From contig CACZVN010000001.1 in NCBI GenBank assembly GCA_902784615.1, positions 62,001 to 126,000 on the forward strand: a stretch of DNA of 64,000 nucleotides, in the 5' to 3' direction. A program made the translations under genes and the position numbers. Below are positions 8,396 through 17,409 of this stretch, one piece after another. How positions within the stretch are numbered: the stretch's first letter is position 1; every line of letters starts with the position of its first letter. This stretch comes from an uncultured Prevotellaceae bacterium (lineage in GTDB: Bacteria > Bacteroidota > Bacteroidia > Bacteroidales > Bacteroidaceae). Below the pieces are notes generated by a model. It saw only the letters and a program-made list of their open reading frames with translations, was not told where the DNA came from and did no database searches.

Positions 8396-9007
8396 TTAAA
8401 TTTGGTTGTTATGGATTAAATTCATGAATTCCTGTCTGGTCTTGGCTTGGTTGAATGCACCACTGAAATCGCTGGTGGTGGTGATGCTGTTCTGCTTCTC
8501 AATCCCCCGCATCTGCATGCACATGTGCTTGGCCTCAATGACAACCATCACGCCGAGGGGCTTGAGTGTCTCCTGGATGCAGTCCTTGATCTGCTGGGTC
8601 ATACGCTCCTGAACCTGCAGACGGTGGGCATAGATATCGACTACACGTGCGATCTTCGACAGGCCGGTAATGTAACCATTGGGGATATAGGCTACGTGGG
8701 CCTTGCCGTAGAAGGGCAGCATGTGGTGTTCACAGAGTGAGAAGAAGTCAATGTCTTTCACGATGACCATCTGCGAATAGTCCTCTTTGAACAGGGCATC
8801 GGTGAGCACTTTGTGGGCATCCATCTGGTAACCTCGGGTAAGCACCTGCATCGCCTTGGCCACGCGCATCGGGGTCTTCAGCAGTCCTTCGCGCTCAGTG
8901 TCTTCACCAAGTAACCTGAGCACCTCTTTGTAGTGCCCGGCCAGTTCGTCAAGTCCTTCACGGAAGGAGTGGTTGTCGTGAGTCTGTATGTCTATGTCTT
9001 GGTTCAT
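8396..9007 (-). CDS. folE: GTP cyclohydrolase I
   Basis: First enzyme of tetrahydrofolate synthesis, converting GTP to 7,8-dihydroneopterin triphosphate. It has 203 residues. The active-site zinc ligands are visible in [15 protein letters not shown] (C92, H95) and later MCMQMRG, and the catalytic region [10 protein letters not shown] is typical of the type I enzyme. The start overlaps the stop of the SPOR-domain gene by four bases (ATGA type), implying translational coupling. Other folate genes of the window (folK, folB, folA, thyA) are dispersed. Confidence 0.97.
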   Translation of the reverse strand: MNQDIDIQTHDNHSFREGLDELAGHYKEVLRLLGEDTEREGLLKTPMRVAKAMQVLTRGYQMDAHKVLTDALFKEDYSQMVIVKDIDFFSLCEHHMLPFYGKAHVAYIPNGYITGLSKIARVVDIYAHRLQVQERMTQQIKDCIQETLKPLGVMVVIEAKHMCMQMRGIEKQNSITTTSDFSGAFNQAKTRQEFMNLIHNNQI

Positions 9008-9606
9008 TGATATTGTACGGTGATTTTTCCCTTAACGATAATGGCCGACTGATAGCCAAGATTCTTGACGCGGTTAAGTACCTCGTGGGCTTCTTCATAA
9101 CTGCGGTAGTTGCCCATACGGCATATCCACCGTGGGGAGTAGAAATGCACATAAACAGGTTCACCAGGGAAAAGTGACTTGATCTCGTTACCGATTTTCT
9201 CTGCTTTGATCCTGTCGTTACGCGAATTACCGCCAGCAAAGACCTGTACGCGATAGCCATTAATCTTATAGCCCTTCATCACCTTCTTATGGTTGTCAAC
9301 TGTAGAGTCAGACACATCGGTGGAGTCTTGTCTCTCTGACAGGGCTTTTAATGGCTTTTCCTCTTTCGTGGTAACAGCCTGATCGTTGGTCTTCTCCTTT
9401 TCCTGCTGTTTCCGGTTCGCCGTCGGAGTGGAGGGCGTGCCGGTAGATGACCCGTTGACGAGGTCGTCAATCTCCTTACTCTGTTTCACGGTGACCTTCC
9501 CTTCACCTTGGTTACTCTGTTGTAACCGTTGTGTGAAAGAGGATTGTGCATCGGCTGCAGTCATACAGCCGACACACAATGTCAGTATGATGAGTAGTCG
9601 TTTCAC
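9004..9606 (-). CDS. SPOR domain-containing exported protein
   Basis: A 200-residue protein with a signal peptide ([20 protein letters not shown]). A low-complexity Gln/Lys/Thr-rich middle leads to a C-terminal SPOR domain (about 118-200: [33 protein letters not shown], then [12 protein letters not shown]). SPOR domains bind denuded peptidoglycan, often at the septum, so the protein is probably periplasmic. The start overlaps the end of the DoxX-TpiA frame and the stop overlaps folE, each by four bases, forming a tightly coupled run. Confidence 0.9.
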   Translation of the reverse strand: MKRLLIILTLCVGCMTAADAQSSFTQRLQQSNQGEGKVTVKQSKEIDDLVNGSSTGTPSTPTANRKQQEKEKTNDQAVTTKEEKPLKALSERQDSTDVSDSTVDNHKKVMKGYKINGYRVQVFAGGNSRNDRIKAEKIGNEIKSLFPGEPVYVHFYSPRWICRMGNYRSYEEAHEVLNRVKNLGYQSAIIVKGKITVQYQ

Positions 9607-10364
9607 TTCTTCCAGGCGTCGATGATACCCTTGAAGTCAGCAGCCTTCAGCGAAGCACCACCGATGAGACCACCGTCGATGTCAGGCTTAGCGAACAGTT
9701 CGGGGGCGTTGCTGGCCTTGCAGCTACCACCGTAGAGGATCGTGGTGTCGTCGGCTACAGCCTGACCGTACTTCTCTGCGATAATGCTACGGATGTATGC
9801 GTGAATCTCCTCAGCCTGCTCAGCGGTAGCAGTTTTACCAGTACCGATAGCCCAGATTGGCTCGTAGGCGATGACGATCTTGCGGAAGTCCTCCTCTGAA
9901 AGGTTGAATACTGAACCCTCGAGCTCGGCCTTCACAACCTCGTTCTGCTTGCCGGCCTCGCGCTCCTCCAGACTCTCACCGATACAGAAGATCACCTTCA
10001 GGTCGTTCTTCTGGGCGAGCAGCACCTTCTCTTTCAGGATCTCGGGAGTCTCCTTATAGTACTCACGACGCTCGGAGTGACCGAGGATCACGTACTGAGC
10101 ACCAGTGCTCTTGACCATCTCGGCTGATACCTCACCCGTGTAGGCACCCTTCTCCTTGTCAGCGCAGTTCTCGGCACCCAGACCGATGATGTCCTGGTCG
10201 AGGAACTGTGCGATAGAAGCGAGGTGGATAAACGGGGTGCAAATCACTACACCACAGTTGGGCTTGTCAGCCTTCAGTGTTTCATTCAGCTCCTTTGCAA
10301 GAGCGATACCGTCCTGGAGATTCATGTTCATCTTCCAGTTTCCTGCTACAATTTTCTTTCTCAT
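9603..10364 (-). CDS. tpiA: triose-phosphate isomerase (internal start within the fused frame)
   Basis: Glycolytic enzyme interconverting dihydroxyacetone phosphate and glyceraldehyde 3-phosphate. From the ATG at 10364 the product has 253 residues, the normal family length, beginning [13 protein letters not shown]. The catalytic lysine is in NWKMN, the histidine in GHSERR, the glutamate in [12 protein letters not shown], and the phosphate-binding GG is in LIGGASLK. A purine-rich stretch just before this ATG (AAGAAGAAAAAAAGATT) could aid initiation. The same codons continue upstream without a stop into the DoxX-like protein, so both forms are possible. Confidence 0.93.
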   Translation of the reverse strand: MRKKIVAGNWKMNMNLQDGIALAKELNETLKADKPNCGVVICTPFIHLASIAQFLDQDIIGLGAENCADKEKGAYTGEVSAEMVKSTGAQYVILGHSERREYYKETPEILKEKVLLAQKNDLKVIFCIGESLEEREAGKQNEVVKAELEGSVFNLSEEDFRKIVIAYEPIWAIGTGKTATAEQAEEIHAYIRSIIAEKYGQAVADDTTILYGGSCKASNAPELFAKPDIDGGLIGGASLKAADFKGIIDAWKK

Positions 10365-11561
10365 AATCTTTTTTTCTTCTTTTTTATTTAAAGGGTTATT
10401 GTTATCAATCATGTTTGTCTTTTTATACTTCTTAGTCCTGACCCACTTCGTCCAAGTCCATAGACGATCTGCTATGGTGAGCAGCACCAACGGTAATACA
10501 AACCATGTGAGTATCCACAGAATCTTGCTAGTAACGGTGTCGGTGGGCAGTTGTCCCAGTTCCGTATCTTCCAGCCTTCCCGTCAGTTCGCCTTCATCGG
10601 GCAGGTTATTATGGCTCCACTTGCGGATAATCTTACCATCCTTGAGCAATAGCAGCCCGGGGTTCGAGCGGATCATCGTTTTCAGAGTGATCTCATCGGT
10701 GTTACAGAACGGGTATTCTGCTCCCGTGATATCGCGCCAGCGACTGGTGGCTTGCTCCGTACTTGCCGTCAGACAGTAGAATGGGTAGCCGTTGTCGAGA
10801 CTGTACTCGTATAACTGGTTTATCCCATCGAGTTGTGAGTCGTCGGCCTGCTCCAAATGAGGAGAGACGAGCAGGAAGGTATATCCTTTATCGTTAAGGA
10901 CCGTCTCCGTGATGTCCTCGCCATCTTGGGTGAGTTCCATGAAGAACTCTGCGTATGGCGACTCTTCTCCTTCCATCATCCTTTGCCAACCAGCCCTGAG
11001 GTCTGTACCTGTGTGGTAGGGACGGAAGTCGAACTGCGGTAGGGTATATAGACTCCGACCCGCTATGATGAGCAGGATGAATACGCCGGAATAGTTCAGG
11101 ACAATCCACTGATTCGACTCACTGATGAGACGTGGCATTTCCAACGGATACTTCCTAACCACTACTGCCGCTGCCAACAGGATCAGGTTTTTAATGAAGG
11201 TCTGCCAGTTGGTGAGCACGATGGCATCGCCAAAGCAGCCACAGTCGGTGATGGGGTCTGTCAGTGCCAGCCAGAATGTCAATAATGTCATGATCACCAG
11301 CATGATCAGGACGATCCTCGACACTAATCTCCGCCGGATAGCGAAAAGCAGACAGATGCCGAGGATAAACTCCAGGGCAGAGAGTGCTACGGATGCCGAG
11401 AGTGTCATGAAGTCAGGCACATGACGTGCCAGTCCCCAAGCCGTCAGGTAGTCTTGTATCTTGTATTGTGTGCCTAGCGGATCGACAGCCTTGACGAATC
11501 CGGATAGGATGAACGTCACGGCGAGAATCAGACGGCAGATATTGACGGCTGCTTTCCTCAC
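9603..11561 (-). CDS. DoxX/BT_3928-type membrane protein fused in frame to triose-phosphate isomerase
   Basis: One uninterrupted frame of 652 codons joins two proteins that are usually separate neighbours in Bacteroidetes. Residues 1-399 form a DoxX/MauE-like part: four membrane segments in the first 180 residues with a CGCFGD motif, then a thioredoxin-like region lacking CxxC (about 195-345), and a last membrane helix near 350-370. Residues 400-652 are a complete TpiA. The joining segment is Asn/Lys-rich, with no stop before the TpiA methionine. Either a true fusion is made or tpiA is also started internally at 10364. The start overlaps the DUF1599 stop by four bases. Confidence 0.8.
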   Translation of the reverse strand: MRKAAVNICRLILAVTFILSGFVKAVDPLGTQYKIQDYLTAWGLARHVPDFMTLSASVALSALEFILGICLLFAIRRRLVSRIVLIMLVIMTLLTFWLALTDPITDCGCFGDAIVLTNWQTFIKNLILLAAAVVVRKYPLEMPRLISESNQWIVLNYSGVFILLIIAGRSLYTLPQFDFRPYHTGTDLRAGWQRMMEGEESPYAEFFMELTQDGEDITETVLNDKGYTFLLVSPHLEQADDSQLDGINQLYEYSLDNGYPFYCLTASTEQATSRWRDITGAEYPFCNTDEITLKTMIRSNPGLLLLKDGKIIRKWSHNNLPDEGELTGRLEDTELGQLPTDTVTSKILWILTWFVLPLVLLTIADRLWTWTKWVRTKKYKKTNMIDNNNPLNKKEEKKIMRKKIVAGNWKMNMNLQDGIALAKELNETLKADKPNCGVVICTPFIHLASIAQFLDQDIIGLGAENCADKEKGAYTGEVSAEMVKSTGAQYVILGHSERREYYKETPEILKEKVLLAQKNDLKVIFCIGESLEEREAGKQNEVVKAELEGSVFNLSEEDFRKIVIAYEPIWAIGTGKTATAEQAEEIHAYIRSIIAEKYGQAVADDTTILYGGSCKASNAPELFAKPDIDGGLIGGASLKAADFKGIIDAWKK

Positions 11562-12103
11562 TCTGATAATTTAATTACTCCAAAGACCGCGTAGTTGATG
11601 ATGTCCATATAGTTGGCATCGATCCCTTCTGAGACGAGTGTCTCGCCTTGCAGATTCTCGATTTCCTTGATGCGCTCAATCTTCGTGAGAATGAAGTCCG
11701 TGTAGGAACTGATCCTCATCGAGCGCCATGCCTCGTCATAATCGTGGTTCTTGCGCTTCATCAGTTCCAGTGCCTCACGGGCATACTGGTCGTAAAGCGT
11801 CATGGCCTCATCGTTGGAGATATCCACGATATCAGCAAATCCCTTGTTGAACTGGATGAGTCCTACGATGCCATAGTTGATGAGCGCCACGAACTCAGGT
11901 CTGATGCCCTCGCCGACCTTACTCTCACCCTTGATCTCCAAAGAACGGATACGTTTTGCCTTGATGAAGAGCTGGTCTGTGAGTGCCGTGGGGCGCAGGA
12001 TGCGCCACGAAGCCTTATAGTCGTGCAGTTTTTTCTCGAAGAGCGCACGGCATTCTGCCATGGCCTTCTCGAATTGGGCGTTTGTCTTTTCCAAATTTGC
12101 CAT
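11558..12103 (-). CDS. DUF1599 domain protein with duplicated domain
   Basis: A 181-residue cytosolic protein matching the Bacteroidetes DUF1599 (nucleotide-modification-associated) family. Two similar halves are visible: [15 protein letters not shown]... with KAKRIRSLE, and [16 protein letters not shown]... with KIERIKEIE. The family role is not established. The start at 12103 is chosen over the longer frame because the promoter box at 12113-12120 sits immediately upstream. The stop overlaps the DoxX-TpiA start by four bases, so it heads the operon DUF1599-doxX/tpiA-SPOR-folE. Confidence 0.87.
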   Translation of the reverse strand: MANLEKTNAQFEKAMAECRALFEKKLHDYKASWRILRPTALTDQLFIKAKRIRSLEIKGESKVGEGIRPEFVALINYGIVGLIQFNKGFADIVDISNDEAMTLYDQYAREALELMKRKNHDYDEAWRSMRISSYTDFILTKIERIKEIENLQGETLVSEGIDANYMDIINYAVFGVIKLSE

Positions 12104-12112
12104 AATCGGGTG

Positions 12113-12120
12113 CAAATTTA
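12113..12120 (-). promoter_or_regulatory. -7 box TAAATTTG upstream of DUF1599
   Basis: Reverse-strand GTAAATTTGCACCC sits 10 bases before the ATG at 12103 and probably drives the whole DUF1599-folE run. Confidence 0.65.
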
Positions 12121-12146
12121 CAAAAAAAGATGTGAAAAGAGAAAAA

Positions 12147-12210
12147 TGAAGGGTGAAAAGTTGTCGTTGCTCTACATTTATTAACAATGAACAAACCTTT
12201 TCACCCTTCA
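12147..12210. repeat. 14-bp inverted repeat within GTGAAAA-type tracts
   Basis: TGAAGGGTGAAAAG at 12147-12160 is the exact reverse complement of 12197-12210, with a 36-base spacer. The right arm continues to about 12240 as TTCACYY heptamers (GTGAARR on the coding minus strand). It lies between the lipoprotein stop and the DUF1599 promoter. Confidence 0.7.
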
Positions 12211-12221
12211 CTTCTCACTCT

Positions 12222-12686
12222 TCACTTTTCACTCTTCGCTTCTTTCTGTTTCTGTCGAATGTAGTGTATTTTCGCACCAAGAGTTTCGAATTGCGTGCGG
12301 ATGGAGTCGCGCCATATCCGTGTACGTGTCAGCAGTGTCAGTTCCTCTGGCGTGGCCTTCAGAGACGCCTTGTCAGACTCTACTTTTGTCTGCAGGGATT
12401 CTAGTTCTTGATTGGCGATCTGTAGAAGACTGTCAGTCTTTGATAACTCGTCCTGAGCGGCTTTCAACTCAATTTCCTGATGCAATATCAACGCACCTTT
12501 TCTTGCCTCAACGATGTTGGGAAAAGTCTTGCGTAGAGAGTCGATACAGGCTCTTGCTTCAACGATTTGTCCGTGTCCGAATTTTTCGTACGCCTCCTGT
12601 AGCAATTTCTTTGCCTGTTCTTTCTCGCTGTTTCCACAACCTGCCATCAGCAGCCCAGCAACGATGATTGGCAGTATCCTTTTCAT
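12222..12686 (-). CDS. coiled-coil lipoprotein of unknown function
   Basis: A lipoprotein of 154 residues. The signal sequence ends in the lipobox LMAGC (lipidated Cys near residue 17), followed by a TPR-like stretch (AKKLLQEAYEKFGHGQIVEARACIDSLRKTF) and a long charged coiled coil from about residue 60 to the end. It is likely anchored to the inner leaflet of the outer membrane or to the inner membrane. Two ATGs are available (12692 and 12686); the second is preferred because AAAGG lies about six bases before it. The gap to the PAP2 gene is under ten bases, so the two are co-transcribed. The function is not known. Confidence 0.78.
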   Translation of the reverse strand: MKRILPIIVAGLLMAGCGNSEKEQAKKLLQEAYEKFGHGQIVEARACIDSLRKTFPNIVEARKGALILHQEIELKAAQDELSKTDSLLQIANQELESLQTKVESDKASLKATPEELTLLTRTRIWRDSIRTQFETLGAKIHYIRQKQKEAKSEK

Positions 12687-12695
12687 GATCATCCT

Positions 12696-14459
12696 TTAGA
12701 AATTGACGGCGAAGGATCCACCGATGGTAATATAGTGCATTTCTTTTTCGCGCTTAAAGACGTAGGCATCCAAGGGAATGCCTCCTATCTCGAAGACTGA
12801 GCCCAGGTCAGGAGTTGTCACCTTCAAGAATCTCAGCGGGTCGTAGGTGAGGGTAAAGGTTTTCTTTGAATAGTCGTAATCGACGAATACCTTCCACATG
12901 AAGTTTGACTTATATTTGTAGGTCAGTGAGAGCCCTGTGCCGTAGGTAGTGGAGTTGTTGCCGCCCAAAGTCAGATAGTCCCACTCCATATCGTAGGCGC
13001 TGCCATCACGGATATTGCTCAACTGAAGGTCTGTCAACTCGTTGTTATCAAACTCGATGTGGGTGTCCATCGCCTTTGTCGTACCTTTGTAATGGGCATT
13101 GATGTCGAGCTCTTGGGTCATGGTGCGTCCGATCAGGAACTTGGTACCCAAAGAAAAACGTTTACTCAACGGGAGATTCAGGAAGAGTCCCACGTTGGCA
13201 GAGAATTCCGTGAGATGGTCACTCTCTACCGTGATCTCCTCTTCGGTAACCATACCGCTCATCTTGGCCTGGAGTTCCTGCTCAGTGACAGGTGTGGGCG
13301 AGTAAGCATTATACATGTCAAATATGAACTGGGTGGCATCAGCACGGTCATTAATGGCATCACCGACAAAGTCACTCCAGCTCTTGGCGGTCATGGCCCT
13401 TACTCGCAGGCGTCCGCCAATACCAATGTATTTGTTAAAGAAATAGGCGCCTTCGGCATCGACCGATGTAGCGGTGTGGAAGTCTATGTTGATCTTCTCA
13501 TCCAATTCGTCGTCAACGAAATCCTCAGCATTCTCCAAATCTTTATATCCGAAGTCGAGGCTCTTGGAGCCGAGGCTCATGCCCATGGATATGGCAAAAT
13601 ATGAGGGATTCTCGCTGAAGCCTTCAAGGTCGTTGCGCAGCAGGCCTTTACCCTTAAAGAGCAGGTCGCCGATGGCGTAACCCAACTCGGTTGACATGAT
13701 ACCAATACCGGCTCCAGAGAGCACATCGCTGATCCAGTGACGATTGTTCAGAATACGCATGACACCTGTCGCGGTGGCCACACCGTAGCCCGCCACAGAG
13801 AACCAGGGGGAGCGCGTGAGACCGTACTCCTTATGTAAGATGGTGGCACCCACAAACGACGTGGCCGTATGTCCAGAAGGCCATGAGTTGGCGGTTGAGC
13901 CATCGGGGCGCATCTCGCTCGCGGTGTATTTGATGCCATTGACGAATCCTGCCATGATGGCATACGACAGCAGCGATGATGTCAACAGTCTTGGCCAGTC
14001 GCTGCGACCCTCATAACCTCCGAGTTTCAGACCTGCGGTCATCACGGGACCAAAGAACTGTGTATAGTCATCGATGCCCGTCTTGAAGTTCGTGATGAGT
14101 CGTGTGTTAGTGTGTGTGTTGTTGTAGTCTTGACGGAAGGATGCCTTTTCACCCTTGATGATCCATCCTGCTGCGAAGATGGGGATACCTACAAAGGTCA
14201 GGTCGTCCATAAACTTATAAGGCTTCACATCGGGGTTGGTCACTTGCTTGAAGAATCGGAAGTCCATGCCTTGACCGTAGGATGTTACTGTCGATGCCTC
14301 CTGGCTTTCGAAGGGATTGGCGGGCAAAGCCACTAACTCGGGATTCATCTCTGGGGTGATCAACTTCAGAGGTTCCATACTCTGGTAATTCTCGGCATTA
14401 GCACCCGTCACGGTCATCAGTGCAATGATGACAGACAATACGAAACGGCTCTTCTTCAT
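12696..14459 (-). CDS. PAP2-type phosphatase with C-terminal outer-membrane-barrel-like region
   Basis: A 587-residue exported protein. A signal peptide (MKKSRFVLSVIIALMTVTGANA) precedes the PAP2 phosphatase core at about 145-270, with all three signature motifs: KYTASEMRP, PSGH in NSWPSGHTATSF, and RILNNRHWISDV with the catalytic histidine. PAP2 enzymes remove phosphate from lipid phosphates such as undecaprenyl diphosphate or lipid A. The remaining 300 residues are rich in alternating hydrophobic/polar strands and end in a terminal phenylalanine, as in outer-membrane barrels. It has its own promoter and is followed by a lipoprotein gene. Confidence 0.85.
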   Translation of the reverse strand: MKKSRFVLSVIIALMTVTGANAENYQSMEPLKLITPEMNPELVALPANPFESQEASTVTSYGQGMDFRFFKQVTNPDVKPYKFMDDLTFVGIPIFAAGWIIKGEKASFRQDYNNTHTNTRLITNFKTGIDDYTQFFGPVMTAGLKLGGYEGRSDWPRLLTSSLLSYAIMAGFVNGIKYTASEMRPDGSTANSWPSGHTATSFVGATILHKEYGLTRSPWFSVAGYGVATATGVMRILNNRHWISDVLSGAGIGIMSTELGYAIGDLLFKGKGLLRNDLEGFSENPSYFAISMGMSLGSKSLDFGYKDLENAEDFVDDELDEKINIDFHTATSVDAEGAYFFNKYIGIGGRLRVRAMTAKSWSDFVGDAINDRADATQFIFDMYNAYSPTPVTEQELQAKMSGMVTEEEITVESDHLTEFSANVGLFLNLPLSKRFSLGTKFLIGRTMTQELDINAHYKGTTKAMDTHIEFDNNELTDLQLSNIRDGSAYDMEWDYLTLGGNNSTTYGTGLSLTYKYKSNFMWKVFVDYDYSKKTFTLTYDPLRFLKVTTPDLGSVFEIGGIPLDAYVFKREKEMHYITIGGSFAVNF

Positions 14460-14496
14460 AAATGTTTTAGTTTAAAATATTGTTGTAATCTGACTG

Positions 14497-14504
14497 CAAA
14501 GATA
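14497..14504 (-). promoter_or_regulatory. -7 box TATCTTTG upstream of the PAP2 gene
   Basis: Reverse-strand TTATCTTTGCAGTC sits 37 bases before the ATG at 14459 and diverges from the promoter at 14567. Confidence 0.7.
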
Positions 14505-14543
14505 ATATAAAAACTCGAATTAAACAAGAAAAAAGATGAGAAT

Positions 14544-14574
14544 TTGGATATGTGTGGAAAAATATGTACCTTTG
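14544..14574 (+). promoter_or_regulatory. promoter of the CCA-adding enzyme gene (TTG-20-TACCTTTG)
   Basis: TTG at 14544-14546 and TACCTTTG at 14567-14574 have 20-base spacing. The box is inside the longer open frame, so translation must start at the ATG at 14599. Confidence 0.72.
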
Positions 14575-14598
14575 CACGCTCGAAAGGATCAAGGCAAG

Positions 14599-16041
14599 AT
14601 GAAACTGTATTCCGACGAAGAACTGGCAGAGATACTGGATCAGGAGATTTTCCACCAGATCAGTGAGGCTGCAGACCATTTAGGTCTGGAGTGCTACGTG
14701 GTGGGCGGCTATGTCCGTGATATCTTCCTGGAGCGCCCATCGAACGATATTGACGTAGTGGTCGTTGGGAGTGGCATCTCCGTGGCAGAGGAACTGAAGC
14801 GGATGGTGGGCAGGAAGGCGCACCTCTCTATATTCCGTAACTTCGGGACGGCTCAGGTGAAGTTCCGTCAGAAGGGTGTGGAGTATGAGGTGGAATTCGT
14901 GGGAGCCCGTAAGGAGAGCTACAGCCACGATTCACGCAAGCCTGTTGTGGAGGATGGCACGCTCGAAGACGACCAGAACCGTCGCGACTTCACCATCAAT
15001 GCGATGGCTGTCTGTTTGAACAAAAACCGTTTTGGTGAACTCGTCGATCCTTTCAATGGACTGGCTGATCTGGAAGATGGTATTATTGCCACGCCTTTGG
15101 AACCAGGCATCACGTTCTCCGACGATCCCTTGAGGATGATGCGCTGTATCCGTTTTGCCACCCAACTTAACTTCCGGATAGAAGACGAGACCTTCGAGGC
15201 TTTGGAGCGGATGGCTGACAGAATCAGAATCGTGAGTGGGGAGCGTATCAAGGATGAACTGAACAAGATCATCCTCTCGCCCGTGCCCAGCAAGGGGTTT
15301 GTGGAACTGCAGCGCAGTGGACTGTTGAATATTATCCTGCCGGAATTGGCGGCCCTTGACATCGTGGAGCAGAAAAACGGCCGTGCGCACAAGAACAACT
15401 TCTATCATACCTTGGAGGTCTTGGATAATGTGGCTGGAAAGTCGGATGACCTCTGGCTGCGCTGGGGTGCACTGATGCACGACATCGGTAAGACAAAGTC
15501 GAAACGCTGGGATCCCGCCATTGGCTGGACTTTCCACAACCATAACCTGATAGGGGCGAAGATGGTGCCCCAGATATTCCGCCGCCTGATGCTTCCGATG
15601 GATGCTAAGATGAAGTATGTGCAGAAACTTGTGGAACTGCACATGCGTCCCATCGCCATTGCCGATGAAGAGGTGACGGACAGTGCTGTGCGCCGTCTGC
15701 TGAACGATGCAGGGGAGGATATTGAGGATCTGATGATGCTTTGTGAAGCGGATATCACCTCGAAGAATGAGGTACGCAAAAAACTGTTCCTCGAAAACTT
15801 CCGGATGGTACGTGAAAAACTGGCTGACCTGAAGGAAAAGGACTACGTTCGACTGCTTCAGCCCGTGATTGACGGTAACGAGATCATGGAGATATTCCAC
15901 CTGAAGCCCAGTCGTGAGGTAGGCGTACTGAAGCAGTACCTGAAGGATGCCGTTCTCGATAATCAGGTTGAGAACGAACGGGAACCGTTGATGCGTTTGC
16001 TGATGGAAAAGGCCCGCAAGATGGGACTGGTGAAAGAATAA
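14599..16041 (+). CDS. CCA tRNA nucleotidyltransferase / poly(A)-polymerase-family protein with HD domain
   Basis: Class II nucleotidyltransferase of 480 residues that adds or repairs the 3' CCA of tRNA. The head domain has VGGYVRDIFLERPSNDIDVVV, with GG at 36-37 and the metal-binding DxD at 50-52, then RRDFTINAMA and DDPLRMMRCIRFA. A C-terminal HD phosphohydrolase domain follows (WGALMHDIGKTKSK, about residue 290-300). A head plus HD arrangement is typical of Bacteroidetes CCA enzymes. The tRNA in this window already encodes CCA, so repair is a likely part of its work. It stands alone with its own promoter. Confidence 0.9.
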   Translation: MKLYSDEELAEILDQEIFHQISEAADHLGLECYVVGGYVRDIFLERPSNDIDVVVVGSGISVAEELKRMVGRKAHLSIFRNFGTAQVKFRQKGVEYEVEFVGARKESYSHDSRKPVVEDGTLEDDQNRRDFTINAMAVCLNKNRFGELVDPFNGLADLEDGIIATPLEPGITFSDDPLRMMRCIRFATQLNFRIEDETFEALERMADRIRIVSGERIKDELNKIILSPVPSKGFVELQRSGLLNIILPELAALDIVEQKNGRAHKNNFYHTLEVLDNVAGKSDDLWLRWGALMHDIGKTKSKRWDPAIGWTFHNHNLIGAKMVPQIFRRLMLPMDAKMKYVQKLVELHMRPIAIADEEVTDSAVRRLLNDAGEDIEDLMMLCEADITSKNEVRKKLFLENFRMVREKLADLKEKDYVRLLQPVIDGNEIMEIFHLKPSREVGVLKQYLKDAVLDNQVENEREPLMRLLMEKARKMGLVKE

Positions 16042-16086
16042 AAACCATAATTGCCAATAAACTTTGTTAAAATTGTCCGTGTCAAG

Positions 16087-16104
16087 ATATATCGTAAGAT
16101 ATAT
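16087..16104. promoter_or_regulatory. inverted repeat ATATATC-GTAA-GATATAT, candidate operator
   Basis: Perfect 7-bp arms around a 4-base centre end seven bases before the -7 box at 16111-16118, so they cover the -33 region of the efflux promoter. A dimeric repressor site is plausible, but no regulator gene is adjacent. Confidence 0.45.
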
Positions 16105-16110
16105 TTTGTG

Positions 16111-16118
16111 TAACTTTG
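16111..16118 (+). promoter_or_regulatory. -7 box TAACTTTG of the RND efflux operon
   Basis: TAACTTTGCATC lies about 60 bases before the first gene of the efflux operon. The -33 position is occupied by the inverted repeat at 16087-16104. Confidence 0.6.
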
Positions 16119-16179
16119 CATCTCGGAAACTGAATTCCTCACCATTTTTTATCGTGGAAGAATCGAATTTATAAATTTA

Positions 16180-17367
16180 ATGATAAGTATGAAGATGAAA
16201 AAGATTTTGATGTTTGCTGCCGCAACGATGCTACTGGCTTCTTGTGGTGGCGGCGGTGGTCGTCCTTCTTTCGGCGACAATGAGTTCCCGGTAGTAACCG
16301 TAGGTGCCCAGAGCACAACGATGCAGACAACTTATCCTGCAGTGATTAAGGGTGTACAGGATGTGGAGATTCATCCGAAGGTACAAGGCTTTATTACCCA
16401 AGTGAATGTGAAGGAGGGTCAGACCGTAGGTGCCGGACAGGTGCTCTTCGTGTTGGATAATGTAACCTACCAGGCTCAGGTACGTCAGGCTCAGGCTTCT
16501 GTCAATACGGCTGAGGCTGCCTGCAATACAGCCAAACTGAGTTTCGAGAACTCTCAGAAGTTGCATGAGAACGGTGTCATCGGAGATTTCGAACTTCAGT
16601 CGGCAACCAATCAGTACGAACAGGCGAAGGCCAGTCTGTCATTGGCCCAGGCATCGTTGGCATCTGCCAAGGAGATGCTGAGCTATTGCTTTGTCAAGAG
16701 TCCCGCTGCAGGTGTCGTGGGCTCTCTGCCTTATAAGGTAGGAACGCTGGTGAGTGCCAACAACACGTTGACCACCGTGTCTAACATCAGTTCCATGGAG
16801 GTCTATTTCTCCATGACCGAGAAGGATGTCCTGGAGATGGGCAAGAACGCCGGTGGCCTGAGTGGTGCCATCAAGGATATGCCTGCTGTCCAACTGAAGT
16901 TGGCTGACGGTACGCTTTATGGCCTGGAGGGAACGGTGACGAAGATGAGCGGTGTCATCGATGCCGCCACGGGTTCCGTACAGATGATCGCCGTATTCCA
17001 GAATCCTGAGAAGCTGCTGAAGAGCGGTGGCTCTGGTACAATCGTCATCCCTCATAGTAACAACGACGCCATTATCATTCCGCAGAGTTGTGTGTCCGAG
17101 GTGCAGGATAAGCTCTTCGTTTATCTGCTCGGTAAGGACAACAAGGTGAAATATACTGAAATCAAGGTTGATCCGCAGAATGATGGCAATAACTTCATCG
17201 TGACTGAGGGTCTGAAGATGGGCGACAAGTTCGTGACCAATGGTATCACCAAACTTACCGACGGCATGGAGATTGTACCCATCACGCCGGAGAGATACCA
17301 GCAGAAGATTCAGGAGCAGAACAAAGCCATGAGTGCTGGTGACATCGTGGGTGCCATGAAGAAGTAA
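16180..17367 (+). CDS. RND efflux periplasmic adaptor (membrane fusion protein), lipoprotein
   Basis: AcrA/MexA-type adaptor linking the inner-membrane pump to the outer-membrane channel. It has 395 residues. The lipobox LLASC lies near residue 22 and is followed by a glycine run. The lipoyl/barrel-sandwich half-motifs flank an alpha-helical hairpin rich in Ala/Gln (about 85-155, YQAQVRQAQASVNTAEAA), and beta-barrel and membrane-proximal domains end the protein. In-frame ATGs at 16180, 16189 and 16195 are all possible; the last would give the tidiest signal peptide. It is first of three genes of a tripartite efflux system. Confidence 0.92.
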   Translation: MISMKMKKILMFAAATMLLASCGGGGGRPSFGDNEFPVVTVGAQSTTMQTTYPAVIKGVQDVEIHPKVQGFITQVNVKEGQTVGAGQVLFVLDNVTYQAQVRQAQASVNTAEAACNTAKLSFENSQKLHENGVIGDFELQSATNQYEQAKASLSLAQASLASAKEMLSYCFVKSPAAGVVGSLPYKVGTLVSANNTLTTVSNISSMEVYFSMTEKDVLEMGKNAGGLSGAIKDMPAVQLKLADGTLYGLEGTVTKMSGVIDAATGSVQMIAVFQNPEKLLKSGGSGTIVIPHSNNDAIIIPQSCVSEVQDKLFVYLLGKDNKVKYTEIKVDPQNDGNNFIVTEGLKMGDKFVTNGITKLTDGMEIVPITPERYQQKIQEQNKAMSAGDIVGAMKK

Positions 17368-17371
17368 GAGA

Positions 17372-17406
17372 AGTGAATAGTGAAAAGTTAAAAGTGAAGA
17401 GTTAGA
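17372..17406 (+). repeat. five tandem AGTKAAR-type heptamers
   Basis: AGTGAAT, AGTGAAA, AGTTAAA, AGTGAAG and AGTTAGA follow one another without gaps, filling the spacer between the adaptor stop codon and the pump start codon. Confidence 0.8.
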
Positions 17407-17409
17407 AAT

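Noticed and set aside
15960-16120. Terminator after the CCA-adding enzyme
   Set aside because: No stable hairpin with a T run was found in the gap; only the AT-rich inverted repeat near the next promoter.
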